The notes below the pieces were generated by a model that did no database searches, was not told the origin of the DNA, and saw only the letters and a program-made list of their open reading frames with translations. DNA of 64,000 nucleotides from an uncultured delta proteobacterium (GTDB taxonomy: Bacteria > Myxococcota_A > Polyangia > Polyangiales > Polyangiaceae), in assembly GCA_903892415.1 (NCBI GenBank), contig CAITIQ010000234.1, positions 62,001 through 126,000 on the forward strand, read 5' to 3'. Every line of letters starts with the position of its first letter. Position 1 is the stretch's first letter. Positions 41,587 to 49,249 of the stretch are shown here, one piece after another. Made by a program: the position numbers and the translations under genes.

Positions 41587-43581
41587 TTACTCAGCGACGT
41601 TGACCAGGCAGTCATTGCCGCAGGCATCTGCGTCAACGGTGTTGCCATCGTCACACTCTTCATTGCCTTCGCTCTGCACGACGCCATCACCACAACGTTC
41701 GTCGAGAACGCAGCCCGCCGCGCATTCGGCGTATCCCCCATCATTCACGCCGTCGTCGCATTGCTCGCCGAACAGGCTGTTGACATTGCCATCACCGCAA
41801 AACGCTCCCGTGACGCAGCCGGGCGCGCAGCCGTCATAGGGAGTCAAGTTCTGACCGTCATCACACTGCTCGAACTCGGGTTGCAGGATACCGTCCCCAC
41901 AGCGGGGGCCTCGCTTGCAGTCTGGGGTGCAATTTCCCCAGCTGCCGTCGTTCATGGCTGCACCTTGATCGCAGGCCTCGTCGGGCGTCTTGACGCCGTC
42001 GCCGCAGACGCTCTCGCAGGTGGTGGTGGCGTTGAGGAAGTTCGAAAGGGTTAGTCGGTAATGTGACTCGGTGGTCTGACGCTCGGCTTGGAAAACCGTA
42101 ATTTCATAGACGTTGCCAACCTGCAAATTGAGCTCGTCCTGTTGCGCGCCGAGATCCACGGTGGCGTCGAGTGCGTCGTGAACGCCACCGAGGTCGACGG
42201 CGAGCCTGCGGTTGATGAAGACCCACACGTCGTCATCCCCCGTGAAGTCCAGCACCTCGTTGCCCTTGAACTCAAACCAATAACGAACCTCGCTCGTGAA
42301 GTGGAAGTTGTTCGGGTTGGCCTGGTTGCCCCAACCCTGATTGTTGATGGGGAAGAAGCTCTGGTCATCGAATTGGAATGCGCCGGAGGGCAGCTGCCCG
42401 AGCGTCAGCGTCTGCAGCACAGGGACGTTGACTCCGGGCACGTCGCGGTACCACTGATCAAAGTTCGCTTGACCAGAGGTGCTCACGGTCACCCCTGTAC
42501 CGTAGGGATCGGCATAAACAGGCTTACCGTCGGCTCCCAGCTGATCAGCCGCGATCTCCGGCTCGATTACGATGGTGAACCTTTCGAAGTCGGGGTGAGT
42601 ATCAAGAAAATCACGGTAGACCACAGGGAGCACGAGCTCGGTGGGCTCGACCGTCGACGGTGGGCAGATGTAGCCGGGCTCTACTTGGCAGGTCGCTGAG
42701 CAGCCATCCCCAGGCGAGGTATTTCCGTCCTCACACTCTTCGGTGCCGTTCGGCAGCAAGATCCCGTCTCCACAGGTGGTCGTGCAAGGCAGGGCCGGGC
42801 TCGCGGAGCAGTCGGGCTCTGAAGTACAAAAGAGGGGCGTGCAAAGATCTCCCGAGTCATTGTTACCGTCGTCGCATTGTTCAGAGCCTTCGGCCACGCC
42901 GTCGCCGCAGACAGTCACTTCGCAAGGCTGACCAGGAACATCACACTTGTAGCCGGGCTCGAGCTGGCAGAGCTCCGAGCACCCGTCGCCAGCGGTGGGC
43001 GGAGCGTCATCATCCTCGCACGCCTCTTGGCCGGCGAGGATACCGTCGCCACACGCTGCGGCCTCACACAACTCGTTAGGGTCGGGGCAGACCCACCCAG
43101 CCTCGACCGTACATAGGGACGAGCAGCCGTCGTCGCTCGTGTCGTTGCCATCGTCGCAGGTCTCGGCGCCAGAAATGGTGCCGTCGCCACAAACGATCGT
43201 CGAGAAACATGGCTCGCCTGGAGTGAGACAGCCAAAGCCCAACTCAATGGCGTTGCACGTGCCAGTGCAGCCATCTCCCGATTCGGCGTTCCCGTCGTCG
43301 CAGACCTCAGTCGCTTGTTTGATGCCATCCCCACAATAGGGGCCCGGCCCTTCTCCACCTTGCCCGCCGCCGCCGGAGCTGTTGCCACCTGTGGTGAACC
43401 CAGCCCCCTCCGCCCCTGTGCCGCCGCCGCCGCTCGAGCTGGCTCCACTGCCACCGCCACCCGTCGTTGAACGGATTAATTCAATGTCACCACAACCAAA
43501 GGCGAGCAAGAGAGCGCTTCCCAGCAGGTACTTCCGAACTGAAGACTCAAAAAGATCGAAGCGCGCAGGCATATTGGGCAT
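41587..43581 (-). CDS. Fibro-slime domain lipoprotein with Myxococcus cysteine-rich repeats
   Basis: A 664-residue surface protein. A signal peptide with lipobox (LLGSALLLAFGC) is followed by a Gly/Ser tether. Ten or so DUF4215/TIGR02232 repeats of the type CGDG..SG.E.CDDGN...GDGC flank a central domain. That domain (about residues 305-500) carries FHFTSEVRYWFEFKGNEVLD and FTGDDDVWVFINRRLAVDLG, the signature of the fibro-slime (PA14-related) domain described in slime moulds and some bacteria. The ATG at 43581 is favoured, with 43572 possible; a reading from 43713 has no signal at its start. It is probably a carbohydrate-binding or adhesion protein. Confidence 0.88.
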   Translation of the reverse strand: MPNMPARFDLFESSVRKYLLGSALLLAFGCGDIELIRSTTGGGGSGASSSGGGGTGAEGAGFTTGGNSSGGGGQGGEGPGPYCGDGIKQATEVCDDGNAESGDGCTGTCNAIELGFGCLTPGEPCFSTIVCGDGTISGAETCDDGNDTSDDGCSSLCTVEAGWVCPDPNELCEAAACGDGILAGQEACEDDDAPPTAGDGCSELCQLEPGYKCDVPGQPCEVTVCGDGVAEGSEQCDDGNNDSGDLCTPLFCTSEPDCSASPALPCTTTCGDGILLPNGTEECEDGNTSPGDGCSATCQVEPGYICPPSTVEPTELVLPVVYRDFLDTHPDFERFTIVIEPEIAADQLGADGKPVYADPYGTGVTVSTSGQANFDQWYRDVPGVNVPVLQTLTLGQLPSGAFQFDDQSFFPINNQGWGNQANPNNFHFTSEVRYWFEFKGNEVLDFTGDDDVWVFINRRLAVDLGGVHDALDATVDLGAQQDELNLQVGNVYEITVFQAERQTTESHYRLTLSNFLNATTTCESVCGDGVKTPDEACDQGAAMNDGSWGNCTPDCKRGPRCGDGILQPEFEQCDDGQNLTPYDGCAPGCVTGAFCGDGNVNSLFGEQCDDGVNDGGYAECAAGCVLDERCGDGVVQSEGNEECDDGNTVDADACGNDCLVNVAE

Positions 43582-43696
43582 TGCGTCATAGTACCGAACC
43601 TTGGGCAATCCGGAAGCCCTTCGCGCTGTGAGGAGCTGATGCCTCAGGCGCATAGTGAAGCGAAATGTCGGATGCCCGCGCCTCCCAATTGTGGGT

Positions 43697-43735
43697 AGGA
43701 CGGTGACACGCAAACGTCACACAAGTCACCGTCCT
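43697..43735. promoter_or_regulatory. Long inverted repeat upstream of MtfA-like gene
   Basis: AGGACGGTGAC (43697-43707) and GTCACCGTCCT (43725-43735) are exact inverted copies around a 17-base spacer, which itself holds another GTCAC. The site ends 16 bases before the GTG start at 43752 and lies upstream of the divergent lipoprotein gene. A dimeric repressor or activator operator is likely. Confidence 0.6.
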
Positions 43736-43751
43736 CGACTAGGCTCACAGT

Positions 43752-44486
43752 GTGTTCTTCCTGGTTGATTTCGTGCGGCGCAAGCTAGCTGAGCGCGAGG
43801 CCTTCCCTCCAGCCTGGCGCGCGATCCTGCGTGCTCGCGTTCCCTTCTATCAACGCTTCACCTCCGCGGAGATACAGCGCTTCGAGCGCAAGCTGCAGGT
43901 GTTTGCACGCACCAAGCCCTTCTCCGGTGCCAGCGGTATGGTGATTACCGATGAGGTCAAGGTGGTAGTTTCCGCAGCCGCAGCGCGGCTTGTGATGAAC
44001 CTGCCGAATGAGCACTATGGGCGGCTAAACGAGATTGTTGTTTATCCATCTCATTACAAGCATAAGGATAAGCAGGGCGTCGCGGTGCTAGGGGAGGCCT
44101 TCGGGCCGGGTGTCGTAGTGCTCTCTTACCGAGCAGTGTTGCAAGGACTGTCCAACCCACACGACGGTCACGACACTGCCAGTCACGAATTTGCACACGC
44201 CCTCGACGCAGCAGATGGTGCCTTCGACGGTACGCCGGAACTCCAATCCGTGGAGGCTTACGGACCATTTTCCTCAGTGGTGACGCGCTCATTTAATAAG
44301 CTATCTGCCAAAGTGGGTCGCAGGCAGGCTGACCTAATGCGTGAGTACGGTGCGACCAATGAGGCCGAGTTCTTTGCAGTAGCTACCGAGACGTTCTTCG
44401 AGAAGCCTGAGCAGCTCCTAAAGCGGGAGCCTGCACTGTACGCGGTGTTAGCGACTTACTACCAAGCGGACCCAGCGCGGCGCTGA
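43752..44486 (+). CDS. MtfA-like zinc metallopeptidase (family M90)
   Basis: A 244-residue soluble peptidase. The zinc motif is HEFAHALD in GHDTASHEFAHALDAADGAF, with the further acidic region EFFAVATETFFEKP. The N-terminal helix bundle (REAFPPAWRAILRARVPFYQ) and the strand KVVVSAAAARLVMNLPNEHY are typical of M90. In E. coli, MtfA is an aminopeptidase that binds the glucose regulator Mlc; no Mlc homologue is seen here. Translation begins at a GTG. A palindromic operator-like site lies just upstream. Its last 28 bases overlap the converging methyltransferase-like gene. Confidence 0.9.
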   Translation: MFFLVDFVRRKLAEREAFPPAWRAILRARVPFYQRFTSAEIQRFERKLQVFARTKPFSGASGMVITDEVKVVVSAAAARLVMNLPNEHYGRLNEIVVYPSHYKHKDKQGVAVLGEAFGPGVVVLSYRAVLQGLSNPHDGHDTASHEFAHALDAADGAFDGTPELQSVEAYGPFSSVVTRSFNKLSAKVGRRQADLMREYGATNEAEFFAVATETFFEKPEQLLKREPALYAVLATYYQADPARR

Positions 44487-45238
44487 GCGGGCTCGTCGCC
44501 CTGGCCCGCTGGCTGTACTTTCCAGCGCAGGTTCGTGCACACCTCGCAAACGAGCTCGTTGAGGCCCGGAGACCCGTAGGCCGCAAGTTCGTGGGTTCCG
44601 CCCCGGACCTGCGCCAACGGGCCGAGCATTCCGCGCGGGGCTGGCGGCCAAGCCGAGGGAGCCATCCGGGTATAGCGATAAACCACAAGCACCGCTTCTA
44701 TTGGTGGTCCGCACAGGCTATCGAGCCAGGGAGCAAGACTGGCCCATAGCGCAGGGGTCAGTGAGAATGGGTCAACGTGGATCAGTAGGGTTGTAGGGCC
44801 TTGACCGCTCATCTCACGCAACGCGGCTACCGCGTCGTCCACCACGTTGGCGTGCGTCAATTGTTCGGCACGTAGCTGCTCACGTAGCTCGTCGCGGGTT
44901 GCGGCGTGAGCCTCGCCCAGCGTCGCCGAAACGCAATGAACGCCTAGCACGTCGAGCGCAAGCCCCGCCGAACACCGGTAGCGATCAGTCCTCTCTAGCG
45001 CTTCACGTTCGATATGGGCGTAGCGAGCAAAAGCTGGGATCGCAATGTAAGCATCGAGTTCGCGCTTCCAGCGAGCTTCATTCGTCGCCGAATGGAGCAA
45101 AAAGCTATGGGTATCGATGTAGTGGACGCGCGACCCCCGTTGGGTGAGCGCATGGGCCAACTCCACGAGCGCGGAGTGTTTAAGGATGTCTCCTCGATTC
45201 CCGACGCTGCGGGTCTGCGGGTTCACTGGGCGTACCAT
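44459..45238 (-). CDS. RlmJ-like methyltransferase family protein
   Basis: A 259-residue protein resembling the RlmJ family (23S rRNA adenine-2030 N6-methyltransferase, COG2961). The start MVRPVNPQTRSVGNRGDILK, with GDILKHSALVELAHAL, matches the family opening (N..D.LKH), and RVHYIDTHSFLLH resembles its SAM-binding strand. The catalytic DPPY motif is replaced by HVDPFS, so activity or target may differ. The ATG at 45238 is chosen; a reading from 45349 adds an Arg/Ser-rich leader without family match. It overlaps the MtfA-like gene end. Assignment is moderate. Confidence 0.6.
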   Translation of the reverse strand: MVRPVNPQTRSVGNRGDILKHSALVELAHALTQRGSRVHYIDTHSFLLHSATNEARWKRELDAYIAIPAFARYAHIEREALERTDRYRCSAGLALDVLGVHCVSATLGEAHAATRDELREQLRAEQLTHANVVDDAVAALREMSGQGPTTLLIHVDPFSLTPALWASLAPWLDSLCGPPIEAVLVVYRYTRMAPSAWPPAPRGMLGPLAQVRGGTHELAAYGSPGLNELVCEVCTNLRWKVQPAGQGDEPAQRRAGSAW

Positions 45239-45315
45239 GCGCGGAAACAGCGTAGTCCCAAAGTGGTCGCGCGTGGATTGGCCAACGTACGGCGATCGCG
45301 GAGGTACACGACCGC

Positions 45316-47094
45316 TCAGCCGCCTGGGAGATCTTCCCAGTCGGTCCACTCCACAGCGTTTTGTGCGAGGAACGCCTTCACTGCGACGCCGATTGTTGGA
45401 AAGAAAGACGTGTCGTCGAGCGGGGCTCCGGGTTGCGCCGGCTCTCCCTTCGCGGTGGGCGCACGGGCTGGGCGCTGCAAACCGTAGCGCAGCAGACGAT
45501 CCTTTACTGGGTCCTTGAGCTCGGCGAAGGTCAAGTCGACCTGTCGTGTCGCAAGCTCTGCCAAGAGCTCCTCGAGCATCTCGGCCGCAGTCGAGTCGAT
45601 ATCGGTAATCGGCTCGGCAGCGATCAATACCCAGCGCACTTTGCAGGATGCGCCGTCAACCTCCGCGAGGACACGGGTGCGAAATGTATCGGCGTTGGCA
45701 AAAAACAGCGGTGCATCCCAGCGATAGAGCAATAACCCAGGGATCTCTTTGGCCTCGGGGTAACGCCTAAGGTCGTGATAGCCCTTTACTCCTTGCGCGC
45801 GGCCGAGCACGGCGTCGTGGGGACGCCAGGCACGTCGCACAAAGTCTAGCAGCGACACCGCGACCGTCGCAGCAATGCCCGGAATGACACCGACGAACGC
45901 GACTGCCGAGAAGCCAAATAGCGCAAGTACGAGGTCCGTACGCCGAGCCCGATAGAATAATAGCAGCGCCTGCCCGTCGAAGATCCGCAGCGCTGCGGCG
46001 ATCACTACCGCAGCCAGCGCCGCGCTCGGTAGGTTCTTGAGCAAGCCCGGCGCAACCAGCAGCAGCATCGTAATGAGGAATGCTCCCGTCACGCCTGTCA
46101 GCTGGGTGCGCGAGCCTGCGGACTCTGCAACAGGGGTTCGCGAGGAGCTGCTGCTGATTGGAAAACCGCTGAACATCCCGGAGGTAAAGTTCGCGGCCCC
46201 AAGCGCGATCAGCTCTCGGTTAGGATCGACGCGGTAGCCATTGCGAGCAGCGAAAGTGCGAGAAAGCACGCTTGTATCAGCAAACGCCACCAGCGCTATT
46301 CCCACCCCTGCGACCAGCAGCTGCATCAGATCATCGGCGCTGAGCGCCGGCAAGGAAGGCAGCGGCAGTCCACGTGGTACCGCTCCGACGACCACCAATC
46401 GCGACTGCCATTCGAGCGCAGTCACAACCAAGGTAGAGATTACTACCGCCAGCAAGACGCCCGGTACTTTGGGCGCTACCCGACGCAGTCCCAAGATTAG
46501 CAGCAGCGAGCCAAGGCCCAACCCGAGCGCCTCGGGTTTACTTTTGCCCTCGATTGCGCCGCGGACGAAGCCCAAGCTGGCCTCCACCACCCCATTGGCT
46601 TTCACGCTGAAGCCGCACAGCTTGGGCAACTGCGTAATCAGCACGGTGAGCGCGATTCCGTTGGTGTAGCCAACCCGAACCGGCTTGGAGAGCAGCTCGG
46701 TAATGAAGCCAAAGCGTGTGAGCCCGAGCACGGCGCAAGTTACTCCGGTGACGAGCGCCAGGCCGCTGCCCAATGCTACGGCTCGCTCGGGACTTTCACC
46801 TCCGGCGGGCGCGAGAACCGCCGCTGCGATCAGAGCGGCTAGGCCAGAATCTGGGCCGAGCACCATGATCCGTGACGGTCCAAAGAGCGCATAGATCAGC
46901 AACGGAACGATGGTCGAGTAGAGCCCGGTGACGGCCGGAAGACCTGCAGCCTCCGCGTATCCCATGCCCGCGGGCACCAAAATGGCCGAGACCACCAACC
47001 CCGCGATGAGGTCATCGCGCAGCCATGCACGCTGATAATCGAGTAGCGTGCGGAAGCCGGGGAGATAGCGCGCGAGTGCTTCCGTTGCTTTCAC
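45316..47094 (-). CDS. SulP-family anion transporter with C-terminal STAS domain
   Basis: A 592-residue membrane transporter of the SLC26/SulP family. The N-terminal signature is present (AGLVVSAILVPAGMGYAEAA and LPAVTGLYSTIVPLLIYALF), followed by about a dozen hydrophobic helices and FSGFPISSSSSRTPVAESAG. A cytoplasmic STAS domain occupies about residues 435-560, including WVLIAAEPITDIDSTAAEML. SulP proteins carry sulfate, bicarbonate or other anions, often with protons or sodium; the substrate here is not deducible. It stands alone, ending upstream of the RlmJ-like gene on the same strand. Confidence 0.92.
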   Translation of the reverse strand: MKATEALARYLPGFRTLLDYQRAWLRDDLIAGLVVSAILVPAGMGYAEAAGLPAVTGLYSTIVPLLIYALFGPSRIMVLGPDSGLAALIAAAVLAPAGGESPERAVALGSGLALVTGVTCAVLGLTRFGFITELLSKPVRVGYTNGIALTVLITQLPKLCGFSVKANGVVEASLGFVRGAIEGKSKPEALGLGLGSLLLILGLRRVAPKVPGVLLAVVISTLVVTALEWQSRLVVVGAVPRGLPLPSLPALSADDLMQLLVAGVGIALVAFADTSVLSRTFAARNGYRVDPNRELIALGAANFTSGMFSGFPISSSSSRTPVAESAGSRTQLTGVTGAFLITMLLLVAPGLLKNLPSAALAAVVIAAALRIFDGQALLLFYRARRTDLVLALFGFSAVAFVGVIPGIAATVAVSLLDFVRRAWRPHDAVLGRAQGVKGYHDLRRYPEAKEIPGLLLYRWDAPLFFANADTFRTRVLAEVDGASCKVRWVLIAAEPITDIDSTAAEMLEELLAELATRQVDLTFAELKDPVKDRLLRYGLQRPARAPTAKGEPAQPGAPLDDTSFFPTIGVAVKAFLAQNAVEWTDWEDLPGG

Positions 47095-47131
47095 GACGCT
47101 TCAAACGTGTTGGCGAGGCGTTGGCTCATAC

Positions 47132-47149
47132 GGAGCGTAAGTATGCTCC
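47132..47149. terminator. Small hairpin downstream of cysteine-rich lipoprotein gene
   Basis: GGAGC (47132-47136) and GCTCC (47145-47149) form a five-base stem, extendable by a wobble pair, in the 98-base gap between the lipoprotein stop (47193) and the SulP start. It may terminate the lipoprotein transcript; the evidence is modest. Confidence 0.35.
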
Positions 47150-47192
47150 CTCTCCGCGGGCTAGGATACCCCTTGTTCTACTGCGCAGGCGC

Positions 47193-49076
47193 CTACAGAG
47201 CTGGCTTGCGGAGCCTGAAGAGGCCGCCACCCTCGATGAAGTAGATCGCCTGCGCGTCCTGCTCGAACTCGCCGGCAAATGAGCCTTGTAGGGCATAGCT
47301 GGCAATGAGCGAGGCTGCGTTGGCCGCGGGCCCGGCTGCCTGATTGAGCGTCGCGATCGACGCTGCGTAGATGCGCACAAATCCGCTAACCCGAGCCGCA
47401 AAGAACAGGGTCCCGCCGTCGCGAAGCACGGTCACCGGGCCCCCGTCTCCGATGTCGAATACGCGCACCAAGTTATTAGTTGTTAGGTCGTTTCGATAGA
47501 GGCCCAAGGTGCCGTCGAGAGCAAAGTAGAACGCTCGAGTGCCAGTGGTGTCCAGGGCGAAGGTGTGTCCAGCGTCATCGGCGTTCTGCGCGATCGGGAA
47601 GTTGGTGAAGGTGGCTTCGGATAGGTTCGTAGTGAGGTTGATGCGCTGCAAGTGCCCTTGCGTGCCCTGCGTGCTGATCGGGTGGACTACTGCCTTGGTG
47701 GCGTCATTGGGGAGCGGGATCATTGAGCTGGGATAGGCCGAGCTGAAGCAAACGACGTCGCTCGGGGCCGCGGGGTTTCGTCTCAAGCAAGTACCAGTAC
47801 CAAAGTAGGTGGCGCCAGCATGCTGCTCGACTAGGGTAAGGCCGCCGACCGACGTAGCGTCACTGAAGGCGCCAAACGAGCCAACGCGCAGAGGTCCGTT
47901 CCCGAAGCGATAGCCGAAAGCAAGGGTGTTCGCGACGACGGAGATCGGGAAGCTGCTGAGAACTGGATTGAGCCCAGAGTTAGCCGTGCCAAGTGCGGTG
48001 CTCTGGGCCGGGTCGAAGCGATGGAATACCCCGTTGCCCAGCTCCAACGAGTAGAGCTGGCCGGTGCTGGCGTCGAGGCCCATGCTGCGGGTGGTTCCAA
48101 GCCCTAGCGAGCCCACTGCAACCGCGGGCTGACATAGCCCAGCCACGCAAGCAGCCGTGGGAAAGCCAGCCGTGCCGCAGGCGTGATCACACTGGCCGCA
48201 ATGAAGCGCGCTGTCGTCGAGCGCGACGCAGGTGCCGTTGCAGTCCACCGTGCCAGGATCGCAGGTACATACTCCCGCGACGCAGCTGCGGTCGCCGCTA
48301 CAGGCGTTACAGGTCGCACCACAATGAGCGTCGTCTTCATCATCGTAGCAGCCAGTCAGACCGCTGCAGGCATGCGACCCGCTAGGGCACACGCAATTGC
48401 CTCCTAAGCAGGTCTCACTAGCATCGCAGCTTGTGTTGCAATCGCCGCAATGTGCTTCATCGTTTGCGATGTCGTAACAGGCATCGCTCGGCAATAGACA
48501 GTGCTCGAACCCCATGGGGCAGCAAAGGCCCTCACTGCAGTATTCGGAAAGGCTGCAGTCGGTTGCGCAGTCACCGCAGTGGGCCTCGTCCGTCAGGAAA
48601 TCGTAGCAGCCCGGCGGATTGGAGCACTCATCGCTGGTCGCAGGGCAACCGCATACCCCACTAAAACACTCGCCGCCGGGGAGACAGGTGTCGCAATCGG
48701 AGCCGCAATGGGCTTCATCGGTTAGAATGTCGAAGCAGCCGTCAAGCCCCACGCACGCTGCTTGTGGCAGCTCGCATGCCCCAGCGCCGCCCTCACCAGC
48801 GCTGCCGCCTTGTCCTCCAGTGGCACCTTGGCCGCCCGCCGCACCCAGGCCACCTTGGCCAGCCGTGCCACCGTCGCCCCCTGCGCCTGCTCCGCTGCCT
48901 CCGCCGCCCTCGGGACTGCCGGCGCCGTTAGCGCTGCCTCCAGTCGTCGGTGTCTCGTCGAGGTTGGGCGATGGAACCTCAAAGGTACAGGCGCAAAGCA
49001 GCACGCACGCAGTGAGCGGTAGGGGCAAGCGAGGCGACCAGAATTTCTTTGGAGACAAGCGCTCAACGTCTTTCAA
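47193..49076 (-). CDS. Cysteine-rich lipoprotein with beta-propeller-like domain
   Basis: A 627-residue lipoprotein. Signal peptide and lipobox (TACVLLCAC) are followed by a Gly/Ala-rich tether, then about six cysteine-rich units (residues about 100-310) based on GCYD.LTDEAHCGDC..DCS and C..G.C.CP, and a C-terminal half (about 315-627) of repeated beta segments such as MGLDASTGQLYSLELGNGVF and RAFYFALDGTLGLYRNDLTT that looks like a beta-propeller. The start appears to be TTG at 49076, with GGAG nine bases before it; TTG 49058 is possible. It is surface-displayed and probably binds a ligand. The family is otherwise unknown. Confidence 0.8.
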   Translation of the reverse strand: MKDVERLSPKKFWSPRLPLPLTACVLLCACTFEVPSPNLDETPTTGGSANGAGSPEGGGGSGAGAGGDGGTAGQGGLGAAGGQGATGGQGGSAGEGGAGACELPQAACVGLDGCFDILTDEAHCGSDCDTCLPGGECFSGVCGCPATSDECSNPPGCYDFLTDEAHCGDCATDCSLSEYCSEGLCCPMGFEHCLLPSDACYDIANDEAHCGDCNTSCDASETCLGGNCVCPSGSHACSGLTGCYDDEDDAHCGATCNACSGDRSCVAGVCTCDPGTVDCNGTCVALDDSALHCGQCDHACGTAGFPTAACVAGLCQPAVAVGSLGLGTTRSMGLDASTGQLYSLELGNGVFHRFDPAQSTALGTANSGLNPVLSSFPISVVANTLAFGYRFGNGPLRVGSFGAFSDATSVGGLTLVEQHAGATYFGTGTCLRRNPAAPSDVVCFSSAYPSSMIPLPNDATKAVVHPISTQGTQGHLQRINLTTNLSEATFTNFPIAQNADDAGHTFALDTTGTRAFYFALDGTLGLYRNDLTTNNLVRVFDIGDGGPVTVLRDGGTLFFAARVSGFVRIYAASIATLNQAAGPAANAASLIASYALQGSFAGEFEQDAQAIYFIEGGGLFRLRKPAL

Positions 49077-49084
49077 AGGCTGAC

Positions 49085-49101
49085 TGCTCCATCTTGGAGC
49101 A
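49085..49101 (-). promoter_or_regulatory. Hairpin enclosing the ribosome-binding site of the 47193-49076 gene
   Basis: TGCTCC (49085-49090) and GGAGCA (49096-49101) are exact inverted copies with a five-base loop. On the minus strand the GGAG nearest the TTG start falls in the 3' arm, so folding would hide it. It may equally be chance. Confidence 0.3.
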
Positions 49102-49249
49102 ACGTACCGAATTCTGAGCGACGTCCAATGTCAGCACCATTTCACTGCGGGCGAGGGCATGCCTGACCGCTCGGGGAGCATCGAAACCAGGCCTACTCGG
49201 ACGGCGCAAACGCGCGCCTTCTTAGCGGCGTCTGCGCTATGAAGGCGCT

